Shown: positions 21,348 through 32,854 of the stretch, one piece after another
Numbering within the stretch: the stretch's first letter is position 1
How the letters are laid out: each line of letters opens with the position of its first letter
NCBI GenBank assembly: GCA_036346205.1
Contig: JARFJB010000003.1
Span: 1,045,001 to 1,109,000, forward strand
DNA: 64,000 bases
Reading direction: 5' to 3'
DNA from: Vesta saturnalis
Taxonomy: Eukaryota; Arthropoda; Insecta; Coleoptera; Lampyridae
The notes under the pieces: model-generated
Told to the model about the DNA's origin: nothing
Databases searched by the model: none
The model's input: the letters and a program-made list of their open reading frames with translations, nothing else
Made by a program: the position numbers and the translations under genes

Positions 21348-21420
21348 GTTTCGATAGGTCAGTTGGTTAGAGTGGTACTCTAGCAAAGTACAGGTTGTAG
21401 GTTCAAGTCCTAATCGGGGT
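21348..21420 (+). other. tRNA-like segment (Ala AGC-like loop), copy 2
   Basis: Acceptor GTTTCGA/TCGGGGT (wobble pairs), D arm GGTC AGTTGGTTA GAGT, perfect anticodon stem GTACT/AGTAC with canonical loop CTAGCAA (anticodon AGC), T arm GTAGG TTCAAGT CCTAA with one mismatch. It shares upstream sequence (TAGAATTTAC) with the minus copy at 18071-18143, so a larger repeat is involved. Confidence 0.6.
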
Positions 21421-21429
21421 AAGCTTCTT

Positions 21430-23290
21430 TATGTATTTAATAAAACTAATACAATTTTTAAATCATTTTGTAATCTACGGTTTATTTCACTTTGTTATGT
21501 TTAATTTTCAATTCTCTGCAAATTTGTTATACATAATTATGTCGAAGTTTGTACTTTGGTGTATTGTGGGTTGCCTATCCAAAAAAAAAAAAGTGTAGTC
21601 TACATAAATAAATGTTTGATCATTTTTATTATTGTGATTAACAATACAATAATGCACTTCTGATGAAAAATTCTCCCCTCAACGCAGTCTGCTTACAATT
21701 GACATTGATGGATTGAAGTTTGGTTGATGCCATTTTTCTTTTAATCGATTATTATTATTGTCTCACCTTAATTATTTTTTTGACTGAGGATTTAAAACAA
21801 CCAATTGCACCAAGTTCTTTATTGGGTTAGCATTCCACCGTTGAGCCTACTACTACCTTACTGTTACTGTTATTTACCACTCACAGCGAAATTTTGATTG
21901 TTCCGATACCTTCTCCAAAGGCTCGCACTACACCTTAGAGGTACGTTGCCCGCTTAGTTCTGGATATCTGTAACTAGATTAATTTATTGTAGCTTGTAAT
22001 TATCATGTTACTGTTGCTGGATCAATTATAGTACCACGATACACCACCGTTACAATAATCGCTCTCTGACAACCTACCAATTACTAGCTGCAGTTCAACA
22101 ACTTGTGTAATGAGTATTCGTTTAAGGCCAGATCTGTGTATAAGAAAATTTACTTTAATGTATTAAATTATTATGTAACTACTTACTTTCCCAAATTAGT
22201 TCATTATATGTATCGCTTTACTTCCTCCCCTTTTTTTTGCAAATACGTATTTATTATGTCTAACTATCTACCCTTTCTTGTCGAACTCACTTTTCAAATC
22301 AACTGATGACGTAAAGTATAGTTCTCGTATAAAGCATAATTTACACATTTAAATATTAAAATACTGACATTTTTTTATGTTATTCAGATTAGTAAGTTTT
22401 CATTTATCTGTTATTTTTTTGGCATATGTGGTTACCTTTCCTTTTTTTAATTTAATCTCGCTCTGAAGTTTAATTAATAATTTCATTGATAATTCTTTTT
22501 TTAAGATTACAGTTATAAATTGTCTGTTATTTTATTTGTGTGTGAGGCTAGAACAATTTATTTTTTTGCGCATTATACAGATATATTTAATCATTTTTTT
22601 TTGTTATTACCATTCGTGTTCTGCGAGGCCTACCTGAGCACTGGGTTTTATTATTTTATATTATGATTATGTTGTTAATTTTTGTAGACGCTTAATTTAG
22701 TTACTGTGTCGATTGTGCGCGCCACTAGTTATATATTTTTTGTTATTTTGCTTATAGTCACGTTAATTTTTATTTATCATTTTTTTATACGAACCTTTAA
22801 AATTTGTTTTCGCCTTTAAATTTTGTTCTAAAAACCCACACTAGATATTTAATTTACTTTTTGTTATAAATTTAATTTAATATATACTTATACATATTAT
22901 TGTTATCCACTTTAATTTTAGTTACACAGTTAACCGTTTTTTGTTATTTTGTCTCTGTCTACGTTTACGCTCCTTCCTTTCGTGTACGCTTACCGGTCAA
23001 AGATGACTATTAAAACCGGAGTAGTGTTACGCAGTTTTGTTGGTTCGTTGTGGTACGGAAAAACACAATTAAGCTTCTGGCGCCCTTAATTCTTTTGTTC
23101 CTTGACAACTAACGTTGGCCCACGATCCATTTCGACTCGAGGAGCTAGCCACGAACCGTTTGTTCTACCCACCACTAAGCTACAAGTCTATATCCTTCTT
23201 TCTTCCTTAGTACTTCTTTTTCTTTCTGGGGTAACAACTTATTAAGAGAAACTGTTGACGACTTAGAGCTTAATGCAAGCCTAGACAAAT
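21430..23290. other. Unassigned region between PLE and pogo C-terminal fragment
   Basis: AT-rich with no convincing ORF. A GC-richer stretch near 22950-23180 (CGCTTACCGG, GGCGCCCTTAATT-like, CACGATCCATTTCGACTCG) looks like part of another insertion, but I cannot name it. Confidence 0.35.
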
Positions 23291-23299
23291 GTTTAATTT

Positions 23300-24297
23300 G
23301 GACCATTTAAGACTTCCTAGGTTTAACAGCTCGTGAAGTGGCAAAGACTGAACTCTAGAAAGAGAATTCCCAATAAAGACTTTGTTGAAATTCTCGACAC
23401 ATTTTATTTATGAGATGCCTAAATTAAATATTGTAAGGGGGTTTAGAAACACTGGGATTTGTGAATGTAAGTTACATACTGCAAATCCAAACCAAATCAA
23501 AAAATTCATCTTTAAACCTGAAGATCTCATGCTCTATGAAGAGATAAAAAAATGATCGAAAATATATCAATTGCAAACAGAATGATGTCCTTTGAAAGTC
23601 TATTTGCTAATTCAACATCAATAATTGAACAACTCCCAACAAGCGGGTTCAGCCATTCTAAACATTCGGGGTGTAAAGACAACTCCGATATAGAAGCTGA
23701 AATAAGTGAATCTTTAAGTCAGACAAATGAAGATGTAGAACCACCAAATGACTTTAAGAGGTCAAATTTGAAAGAAGTGGAACATTTGGAGAAAAGGACG
23801 AGACAAACATATCAACCGCAAGAATTACCTAACACATAAAATGAAGAGAATCTGCCTACCCAACTTTTGAAAATATATTATTAAGTCTGGTTAAGATGGA
23901 ATGAAAAAAAATTAGAGAAGAAAAAGAGAAATCTAAAAAGCCTGCCAAAAAAAATCTCGTTCATAAAGTAAGAAAAAACAGCAGTAGCAGTGAGACCTGC
24001 TTTCCTGAGCTATCTTCAAAAGAAGCAGAATCCATGGATTGGAAGTTGAGCAAGTTGATAACATCATAGTAAACTAGAATGGAAGATATTTTCCAGGCCA
24101 AGTATTAGATGTAAAAAACAAAAAAATGTAGAGTTACACATATGACAAAATGTGGTAAGCGTAACAGATGGCGTTGGCCACAACGGGAGGGTGTGTTAGA
24201 ATATGATTTTGATGATATTTTTAAGATTATTAATAAATCTATCTTAATAAATAAACGCAATATGTATAGTGTGCCAGAAATGAATAGTTTACTGTAA
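23300..24297 (+). pseudogene. pogo-type transposase, C-terminal fragment
   Basis: Plus-strand pieces read LNIVRGFRNTGICECK (the post-DDE region), then an acidic linker (23552-23839). The final block resembles GRYFPGQVLDVKNKK, TKCGKRNRWRWPQREG, YDFDDIFKIINK and RNMYSVPEMN, the C-terminal module of jerky/pogo-type proteins (24070-24297). One frameshift lies near 24125. The minus ORF at 24105-24386 is antisense. Confidence 0.7.
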
Positions 24298-24621
24298 TAA
24301 ATGCTTATTATATTATTAAAAAAATTCATATAATATAATTTTACAAATTCGCTTAAAAGAAAACTAACAGAGATTTTTTTAAACAAAAACGAAAAAGAAA
24401 GGAGAAGGACTAAATAAGAGCCCAGTTATCCCGTTTGATTTTATATGGCATCTAAAGCGAAAATAACATGGGGTGATCCACTTATCCTGAAAACCGGGGC
24501 AATTGGGTCCCAGGTACAATAAAAAAGAAACTATAAAAAGATGTAAAAATTAAATTTTTCTTACAAAATTTGTTTTAAAATAAATCGATATTCAGACATT
24601 GAAAAAAAATTGAATTAACAC

Positions 24622-24649
24622 CAAGGAGTATATAATTATATACTCCTTG
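24622..24649. repeat. Perfect 28-bp palindrome
   Basis: CAAGGAGTATATAA is followed immediately by its exact reverse complement. The flanks (TTAACA on both sides) extend the symmetry imperfectly. Confidence 0.9.
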
Positions 24650-24939
24650 TTAACACTTAAATTTTGCCTTAGAAAATATTTGCCGCTAAATAGCACGTCG
24701 TTTCAAAAAAACTGCATAGAACACAATTAATCGATATGTTGGTATTTTTATATCTTTGAAATATACAATTGTTTCAGAAATATTGGATAAAAACCAGAAA
24801 CTGCTTCTAATAACCCCCTCTCCACCGCGGAATTTCTCCCAAATTTTAATCAGCTCTAAGAGAAATGAAAACTTAAATATGAAATTTGAAGTACGTACGT
24901 GTTGTCGATCTGAAGTTATCGTGGATACTAATATACACG

Positions 24940-24962
24940 CACGAACACACACGCACGCACGC

Positions 24963-25010
<48 letters not shown>
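24940..25010. repeat. (AC)n then (AT)n microsatellite
   Basis: ACACACGCACGC run followed by a TA run of about 42 bp. Confidence 0.95.
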
Positions 25011-25011
<1 letters not shown>

Positions 25012-27530
25012 GATGATGGCGACTTACTTTAATTAACGAGGGGAAAATAATAATTATATATTTAGTTTGAGAATAATATTTAAATTTTTAAAATGGTTGA
25101 AATATGATTGAAGTAATTATTTTAACTTTTTTATGTTTATTGTATGCACCGGACTAGCTCAGATCTCAAATGGGGATAGAGTTCAGGGAATTTAGTTTGA
25201 AGTTAAAATTTTGAATCTGGAAATGTGTATATGAAATACCCTTTATATAATTGAATTGAAAGTATAAAAATAATTCTGAATGTAATTTGCTATCAACGCA
25301 TGCGTTGTAATGAACTTAAGTGAAATTAGAAACTGTCAAAGATGTCAAATAAATAATTTAGAAAATTAATGTTCATATCCAAAATGAAAATTTAGAAAAA
25401 GAAAATAAATTAATACCTTTACAGGTGTTTACACAAGTAGATATTTAAAATTCTTGACCAAAAACATATATGTAACAAATATAAATTGCAGGAAATTTAT
25501 CAATGAATGTTCACAATAAGTAGGGTTATTAACATTTGTGACTCACATATACTGTCCTCACTGTTGATTGATGTCTTCGGATAACTCCAACTGGATGTAG
25601 GCAATGTCCACTCGATTACAGTTGTTACCATTACCCAATACTGCTAACTCGGTTCTCGGTTGTCGAAGACACCAACTTCCAAACTTAAAGATGTTTTCTC
25701 CAAAATCGGCAAACTTCAACCACTTATTTTATTTCGGTAACTTTTTATTTAAATAATTTTAAAGCTTAATGAGTGATATCGTTTTAAAAATATATTTCAA
25801 TATCCAAAATTTTTGTTGATAACACTTTTATTTTTAGCTACCGATTAAAATTTTTGTTTAAAAGAAATTGTCCAAAGAAATAAAACAGCATTAACCAAAT
25901 AAAAATGGATTTTAATTTGGTAAGAAGGAATTAATTTAAGTTGGATAACACAAAAGCAAATCTTTACAAAATCATAACACAAATTAATACGAACAAAAAT
26001 ATTTTTCGAAAAACGACAGGTATCTGAGACCGAACTATTTATTTTAAACCGTCGATATAAAAACAAGTGCTCTCGAAAATATTCTTCGTAACGTAAAACT
26101 TCTTGACGAATTTAAATTAGGTTATGAACTTACTTTTTAACACAAATTTCACAACACTGTTTTAACCTTTTACACTTTTGAACAAATTCTAGAGAGAGAT
26201 TGATTTCCTGAGCGCTTGCTTTTATATGTTTCTGGTTGTTACCAAAAATTCATTTTTTTTACAGCCATATTGCAAAAGTAACTAGGGCTATGATTGGTGG
26301 ATCTAAATTACAAATTGGACTCAAATGGAAATTTGGCCGTAACTTTCTTATACATGATCGGAATTGAAAATTAAAAACGGAAATGAAAACTACGTAAAAT
26401 TTTGAACAAAAAGACACCTAACAAGCTATAATTCCTAACATTAATATACGAAGTAACCTAATCTAACTTAAATAAGCTTATAACTATTTACACTTACAAG
26501 CTATACTAAAACTAATTGCAAAAATGGAATTCTGAGAACATTTTACACAAGAATACATATCTTTTGTGTTGGAAATATTTAATTTAAAAAAAATTTTAAG
26601 CTTTTGTAATTTTATCTAAAATTCACCTCAGAATTAACATAATTTTGCGGTGAAAAGCGCTGTATCCTTATAAAAACTGTGGCATATTAAGAAAGAACAT
26701 CTATTATTTGCTTTAAGAGCAAAATCTAAGTCTAATAATGTGGAAAAAGTATAAAATTATGTAAAAAACCTAAAAAATTACAACCTAACCAAACTTAAAT
26801 CTAAAAATGAAAATAATTTATATTTAAAAATGTTTTTAACACTCAAAATGTTATGTTTAAGGTTTGTACTTCTTGTCTTTATTATTCTCACTAACTATTT
26901 GCAATGCATAAAGTCATATAGTGTTGCATTGAAAAAGTCTCATCGTCTAACACTCTTATTAAATGTTTCACTATATAAATGTACGGCACTATAAATGTCT
27001 GTATGCCATAATGTTCTAAATGTTGTTCTTATTGTTAAACTTGTAACATAATTTTTGTCACTAATTCGCTTCCAAAAATATGTGCGAAAAATGTCTAAAC
27101 TGTCCATATTATAACCCTTTTACTAAATTTTTGTATTTCCTGCATTCAAAAACTAATCATACATTATCCCTAACATAATCCTAACTATATAGTTCATGTT
27201 TAAACACCTGTAAAGTGTTCACTTGCCAAATTACCCTTGAAAAATTGACTTTTATTGCAATAATTGCAATACTAAAATGACTTTACGAAAATGGTTATAT
27301 TTAACATTCTTGACAATTTTGTGAGCAGCAAATTGCTTTTTATGATAAAACCAAACTAAGTAAATGATATTCAGACTAATTTATACCAAACAACTTTATT
27401 TTAATCACATCGTGAACCAGATTTATATAAAATAGTGTCTTGCACTTATATCGAGCTAGAAATCACCCCTTTTTATTACCCAAATGTCATGTAAGCTGTC
27501 CGATACTTCTATTACCTCTTTCTGAACATC
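25011..27530. other. Unassigned AT-rich region
   Basis: No convincing coding sequence in 2.5 kb; the small ORFs (e.g. 25845-26066 minus) have no recognisable domain. It may be intron or intergenic DNA. Confidence 0.5.
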
Positions 27531-27531
27531 T

Positions 27532-27532
<1 letters not shown>

Positions 27533-27572
<40 letters not shown>
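27533..27572. repeat. (AT)n microsatellite
   Basis: Alternating TA run. Confidence 0.95.
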
Positions 27573-27579
<7 letters not shown>

Positions 27580-27613
27580 TCCAAACAATTATACACAGAT
27601 ATATGTTTTTTTT

Positions 27614-27907
27614 TTACAGAAATGTTAAATTAGTTGTCTTTCCTACAGTTCCGGCGCTGGTGATGTACACGTCTTTCTCAGCCAGATAATGCATACACTT
27701 TTCAATGCGGTCTTCTTTTTTGAAGTATTCATAAAATCGTAAGGGAAGTATGCACGTAAAGTTCTCGGTTTCAATGATAATATGTTTGCCATACTTCGTG
27801 TCCATAGTATTCATATCAATCACTTTATATTTTGCACCCACCTCCAAGTCTTTTACGTTCGTGAAGAATTTACAGGAAGTGCTATTGTTGAACGCAGATA
27901 CATCCAT
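27614..27907 (-). CDS. Small ORF of unknown function (97 aa)
   Basis: The single open frame starts with Met at 27907 and ends at 27614. It encodes a 97-residue protein with the readable elements LEVGAKYKVIDMNTMDTKYG (residues about 22-41), KHIIIETENFTCILPLRF (about 42-59) and a final VYITSAGTVGKTTNLTFL-like strand. The pattern of beta-strands with a KYG turn suggests a small barrel, possibly OB-like. I recall similar short proteins being common in arthropod genomes, where they may be carried by mobile elements, but I cannot name the family. No signal peptide or membrane segment. Repeats lie on both sides (AT run at 27533, satellite from 28040), which favours a TE-associated origin. No upstream exon was identified. 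Confidence 0.5.
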   Translation of the reverse strand: MDVSAFNNSTSCKFFTNVKDLEVGAKYKVIDMNTMDTKYGKHIIIETENFTCILPLRFYEYFKKEDRIEKCMHYLAEKDVYITSAGTVGKTTNLTFL

Positions 27908-28039
27908 CTTTACTGATTCGAGAACGCTTTTGAATTTTGAGTGTACACCGGAACTGTCCTATATATTACTGCATCACGATGTTTTATGGTAGAGGGGAGA
28001 ATATGCTTTGAGAATTGCATCAGTAAGCTAATCTGAGCA

Positions 28040-29600
28040 CTCTACTTTTAGATTTCTAAGAATTGTAATATACCATTTGACCTTTGTTTACTTTTTAGCA
28101 TAGACAACAACAACCTGTCATTCTTCTTGTTTTTATACACTGCTTCTATTTTTATATTTCTAAGAAATGTAATATGATACACCTGCAGGTCATTACTCTT
28201 TGACCTTGAAAACTCTATATTTAGATTTCTAAGAATTGTAATATGATGGCCTAGCAATTTCTATTTTTAGCTTTAAATTTTGATTCAAATGTGTCCTTGA
28301 TTTGAGTTTAAACTTAAATACCCACCATACTTTTAGTTTAGAAAACTATTTCACATTCACACAGTTTAGTCAACCTAAGTACCATTTGACCTTGATCTAC
28401 ATTTTAGCATGCATACATACATAATAACCTGTCATTCTTCATGTTTCCATGAACTGATTCTATTTTTAGATTTCTAAGAAATGTAATATGATACCCCTGC
28501 AGGTCATTACTCTTCGACCTTGAAAACTCAATTTCTAGATTTCTAAGAATTGTAATATGATCATGAAGATGATGACCTTGCAATTTCTATTTTTAGCTTT
28601 AAATTTAGATTTTTTTGTTTGAAAAGGCTGAACTTAGAAAAATTTCTTGAAAAATATTTCTATCACCTACTAGGGGTATTTGATATATGTGTTAGATACG
28701 TTGAAAAGTCGAAAGGGGGTGTTGGGTTTTAAAATTTATTTTTGGCAAATTCTGGCCCGTTTTCCAGAAAAATTGATTTTTTTGTTTGAAAAGGCTGGAG
28801 ACTTAGAAAAATCTGCATCCACTCGCAAAGAAAGCCTTTTATTATAAACTAAGACATGTCATACAATACTCCTACAGGTTAATAATCTTTAACTTTGACC
28901 ACTCTATTTTTAGACTTCTAACAATTATAAAATGATGATGACATTGCAATTTCTATTTTTAGCTTTCGACCTCGACATACAAATTTCCCGCCAAAACGTT
29001 TAAACCCAGAGTGACCTTGTAATATGATGATGATGGTGTCAATGCAATTTCTATTTTTAGCGAGCTCCAAAAATTTAAATTTCCCAAATGTCCTTGACTG
29101 GAGTACCTATCACAACATATTTAAACTTTTTAAATACCCACCTACTTTTAGTTTAGAAAATTATTTCACCTTGACTCAATTTAGTCAATATAAGCACCAT
29201 TTGACCTTTGTCTATTTTTTTAGCATAGACAACTCGCATTCTTCTTATTTCCATGAATTGATTCTATTTTTATATTTCTAAGAAATGTCATACGATACCC
29301 CTACAGGTCAATAACCTTTGACCTTGACCACTCTATTTTTAGACTTCTAAGGATTGTAATATGATGATGACATTGCAATTTCTATTTTTAGCTTTTAACC
29401 TTGACATACAATTTCCTGCCAAAATGCTTGACCGCAGAGTGACCTTGTAATATGATGAGGATGGTGACATTGCAATTTCTATTTTTAGCGAGCTCCAAAA
29501 ATTTAAATTTCCCGCCAAAAGTTTGACCTTGAAGAAATTCAAAAGCTTACATTTCTCACCACCAGACAGCGAGTGACCTTGAATTGGTCTAGGACCGGCC
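28040..29600. repeat. Interspersed tandem repeat (about 310-bp unit) rich in TGACCTTG
   Basis: Recurring blocks include TATTTTTAGATTTCTAAGAA with TTGTAATATGATG, ATTTCTATTTTTAGCTTT, TACCATTTGACCTT and CCTGCAGGTCATTACTC. Units start near 28071 and 28381 (offset about 310), with diverged or partial units near 28855, 29000 and 29198. An unrelated segment (about 28620-28850) interrupts the array. TGACCTTG or close variants occur about ten times. Confidence 0.75.
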
Positions 29601-30528
29601 CCTAATCACTAATAAAGTACTTATATATAATACGACGCACCATTTGTAACTAATTGTCAAAATTTTCAAGTAAAACATTGTGGGCAAGGTTCAGTGTTTT
29701 CTAAGAATACCTCTGATTATTACTAGATTTATAGTTACAAATATGAAGTCCAATCGAGTACTATAAGATTATGTAAACACTCAATCGTAGTCTGAACTTT
29801 CTTGTGTTGGGCACTGCCTTCTGCAGCGTCGATACGAATTCTATAAACTAAAAAGGGCGTGTCAAGTAATGAAAGCGATAAAGTGTTAATATAATAATTA
29901 CCTTTTACTGAAAGCCGTCGTCTGCAGTTTTCGTTGCTTTGTTCAAACGATCATATTCTATAAATCACTATTACGCCACTCACTATCTTGAAACATATAC
30001 GTAAATTAGGGGTAACGTTAACAATTGGAGTTGTAATTATATATCTTGGATTTACTGGCCACTTCACTCCACTAACTAAACAAGCGGTTACGTTAACATT
30101 ACGCGTCCATTATCTTTGTTCGGTTAATCTTAATTACTTACTGGGTGCGCTGACGTTTTTTTTTTTGTTATGAAGTAGCATTATATGGTATACCGGTTGT
30201 GTTTTGCATAGTTGAATATATAGGGTATTTCGAAATATTCGAGCGGGATGTTATAATTGTTTTTTTTTTATTCATACTTTAGCTTTAAGAATATATTTTT
30301 TTGTAGATGTAATTGTCGGGGGTTAATATTGTGAAACAACGGCAAGTTTCGGATTTTTATAGACCTTTAGCCTGTTTGGCTGTGAAAAAAATGTTCCTTT
30401 TCAGGTAATCTTGAAAGATCTTTAACAACCCGATAGATTACATTCAATATTCAATAAAGTTTACTTGGTTGTCGTGAACATTATTTATGTGTGTTAACTT
30501 GCCTTCGTCCGACTTTATTCGCAATTTG

Positions 30529-30530
<2 letters not shown>
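29600..30530. other. Unassigned spacer
   Basis: No gene recognised. GTAACGTTAACA and GGTTACGTTAACATTACGC lie near 30001 and 30086 as related direct motifs. Confidence 0.4.

Positions 30531-30573
<43 letters not shown>
30531..30573. repeat. (AT)n microsatellite
   Basis: Alternating TA run just downstream of the MADF gene stop codon. Confidence 0.95.
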
Positions 30574-30575
<2 letters not shown>

Positions 30576-30585
30576 CGGCCATATA

Positions 30586-31266
30586 TCAATGTGAGGTCTT
30601 GACGTCCCTCGTAGAAGGAAGGGTGCTAGAAACTTCAAAGTAATACAAGTCCACACCAGCATCTGCATGTGCCTCGTTTATGGTCTCACCCTCTGATGGG
30701 GAAGAGAGAATGGTATCTATTCCGGACCTTCCTGAGGAAGAAGACGAGGTGGGGTGTGTAGTCGATTCTCTTTCAAGATTTTTTATCTTGGAGGTTGATG
30801 TATGTGTTCTGTAAAAATATACCACATAGGTAAACTGTCATACAATTTAACAAAGTTTACTTTCTTGGTCGAATACATTTATTATAAAACATCATCCTGT
30901 CATAATATACCCAATTAATATTATCAGCTTCTGAACCTGAGGGCTTTAACCGTTTTTCTCTTGTAAACCGATCCCTCAGGTTCTTCCATAGTCTCATACA
31001 ATCGTCCACTAAAACACAATGAAAATATAAGTACTTTACAAATTTATATACCACTTAAGTTTGTAATTTCTGAAATTCCAAGCCATGCTTGCTCTTTCTT
31101 CTTAGAATTTTTATAATCTCTGTGGCCGAGGTCATACAAAAACTCGTATTGTTGTATCACGTCAATAAGCAGACTAGCACGTCAACGTTTTCTGTGTAAA
31201 AAGTACAAATTAAATGTGAATTGTGAACCACACATTACCTAAAACTTACTCCGATTCTTGCTGCAT
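30586..31266 (-). CDS. MADF-domain protein (169 aa, four exons)
   Basis: Exons on the minus strand are 31266-31250, 31173-31052, 31008-30861 and 30808-30586. All junctions are GT-AG with introns of 76, 43 and 52 bp, and the phases join without a stop. The product begins MQQESD and carries an MADF domain: LLIDVIQQYEFLYDLGHRDY, KKKEQAW, then CMRLWKNLRDRFTREKR and NWVYYDRMMFYNKCI (residues about 7-95). MADF domains are Myb-like DNA-binding modules of arthropod transcription factors and of accessory proteins of some DNA transposons. The rest is Ser/Thr-rich (HPTSSSSSGRSG) with no clear BESS motif. Only exon 4 and exon 3 are long enough to stand out; exons 1 and 2 are inferred from splice signals and domain continuity. 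A degenerate piggyBac copy lies 600 bp upstream, so it could be host or TE-associated. Confidence 0.75.
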
Positions 31267-31269
31267 AAT

Positions 31270-31850
31270 TTAATAATTTATAACCTTCAAGAATAAAAAT
31301 GCCGCACGAGTTCGTAAATTACCTAAACGTAAACCACGAAAAGACGAAATGCACGAACCATAGTTCTTTTTAATTATGTAGGAGTAGGTAGTAGAAGTAA
31401 GCCCTGCTATTGGTTGAATGTCTAACGGCACGGCAGCGACGAAAGTTAAAAGTTGATTATGTTTGAACTGCACGAACGGCTGTAGAAAAGTACACCAAAC
31501 AGCAACGGCAACGTCAACGTGGTTTATAAATAGAGCTATATAATTCGCTTGTTTTTAACCAAGAACATCGAACGGTAACGGCACCGGCAACGTCAAGTTT
31601 ATAAATCCAACTTTACTTACTCTCCTCATCGCTTTTACTACCAATCTTTCTGTGATTTTCTCTAGCTAACCTAACCATATTCTACGTTTAATCAACACTC
31701 CTAAACCACCCATGTGCTCTACGGTTCTTTGACCGTTAGGCTGAGTCCTTAGCCGCTATCACTAACCTCATCCTTTTTTTTTGTGTAACGTGGATTATGG
31801 TAGTAGGTTAGACATGTGCCAACAAATACACGCCACTGTAAATTTCTGCC
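31270..31850. other. Upstream region of the MADF gene
   Basis: No ORF of note. CGGCAACGGCAACGTCAACG-like repeated motifs lie near 31500 and 31575 (AACGGTAACGGCACCGGCAA), each followed by TTTATAAA. This may be promoter or a short duplication. Confidence 0.35.
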
Positions 31851-32650
31851 ACTTAATAAAAGGGTCGCATTTTCGAAAAGTTATCACTTATATCTAGTTA
31901 ACTGTTATCACTTAAGTGTAAATATTGTTTAATTGTTTGGTACCAATTACGACTCATGCAATTTTTAATAATAGCTACACCTCCATCTTCTTGGTTGGAC
32001 CAATACATTGGCATTTGAGGCAGGGTGTGATATCCAGAAAATATAATTCCTAAAAGTTTGGTAGTTCCACTCGGTCAAACACAAAATTATGACAAGTACT
32101 GTCTTTGGTGTATTTCAAAGAAAATTCAATTATCATATATGTTAGTGATTCGTCAAGAAATAGTTCTAATAAGGTTTTACCAACTAGTAGTGCACTCAAA
32201 GTTTGATGGTCATAAAACTCTTTTGGTACAGGTCTATGGGTATACTCAATCTCGTTTTTACTGCTAGGGATTCCTTGTCTTACAGATAATATTCATCATC
32301 ATCGCCCACAACATTGTTGGAATTTGGCAAGTGTAACTCAAATGTGCCAGCAATATCCATCTGACAAAAACGGTCATATTAAGCTGTTTCAGCATCATCA
32401 TCGATTTCTTCATTATCTGTGAGCTCATTTACTTCCTGAGGTACATACACTGCATCAATAGTATCTAAAATTTAAAGTCACAATAATTACTTGTATTTCA
32501 ATTAATTGTTTCCACAGTGTAGGTAATTACCTACAATTGAAATGGCTACCAACCTCCATCTCGATCTAGTTCAATTTCTGTAACTATTTCTTCTAATGCA
32601 GATTGCAACTCTTTTTGAGCCTACAAGTTCATTTCAGGCACCATTATTGA
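31800..32650 (-). pseudogene. Degenerate piggyBac-type transposase, N-terminal half
   Basis: Minus reading starts with an acidic leader (NELTDNEEIDDDAE near 32430-32380; GDDDEYYL near 32300). The piggyBac domain start follows: DESLTYMIIEFSLKY and FVFDRVELPNF (about 32150-32060), then FSGYHTLPQMPMYWSNQEDG with IIKNCMSRN (about 32040-31950), IKQYLHLSDN (about 31930) and a KMRPFY-like piece (about 31875). Stops and frameshifts occur throughout, and the DDD catalytic part is missing downstream. It resembles PGBD-type proteins, but clearly decayed. Confidence 0.7.
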
Positions 32651-32854
32651 TACACCAGTAGTTTTTTCTACCACAGCACTTACAAAATTATTGAATCATA
32701 TCTGCATACTAACTTCATATAGTGAATTTCTAACACGTACAAAAACCTACAGAAACTTGCACCTATTCAGGCAATTGTATATGATATAATAACAATAAAA
32801 ATAATGTGGTGATGTAATTTGTACATTGATTAAACGCCAAATGTAATCTCTAAT

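Larger units (their letters stand above)
18525..24520 (+). mobile_element. Second pogo-type element, apparently interrupted by a PLE complex
   Basis: The left edge has GGGTAAGTGGGTCTC (about 18533), similar to the pogo termini at 12617. The transposase N-terminus is at 19028-19425 and its C-terminus at 23300-24297, both plus strand. Subterminal motifs CCCAGTTGCCCCG (about 18870) and GGGGCAATTGGGTCC (about 24496) face each other. The middle of the transposase, including the DDE core, is missing and is replaced by 19440-23280. Exact ends were not proven. Confidence 0.6.

Noticed and set aside
18071..21420. Functional tRNA-Ala genes
   Set aside because: T stems are broken, acceptor stems rely on wobble pairs, and the segments belong to a larger repeat beside PLEs.
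24105..24386. 93-codon minus ORF
   Set aside because: Antisense to the recognisable C-terminal module of the pogo-type transposase.
28040..29600. A CRISPR-like array
   Set aside because: Units are about 310 bp, diverged and unevenly spaced in a eukaryotic genome; it is a satellite-like repeat.
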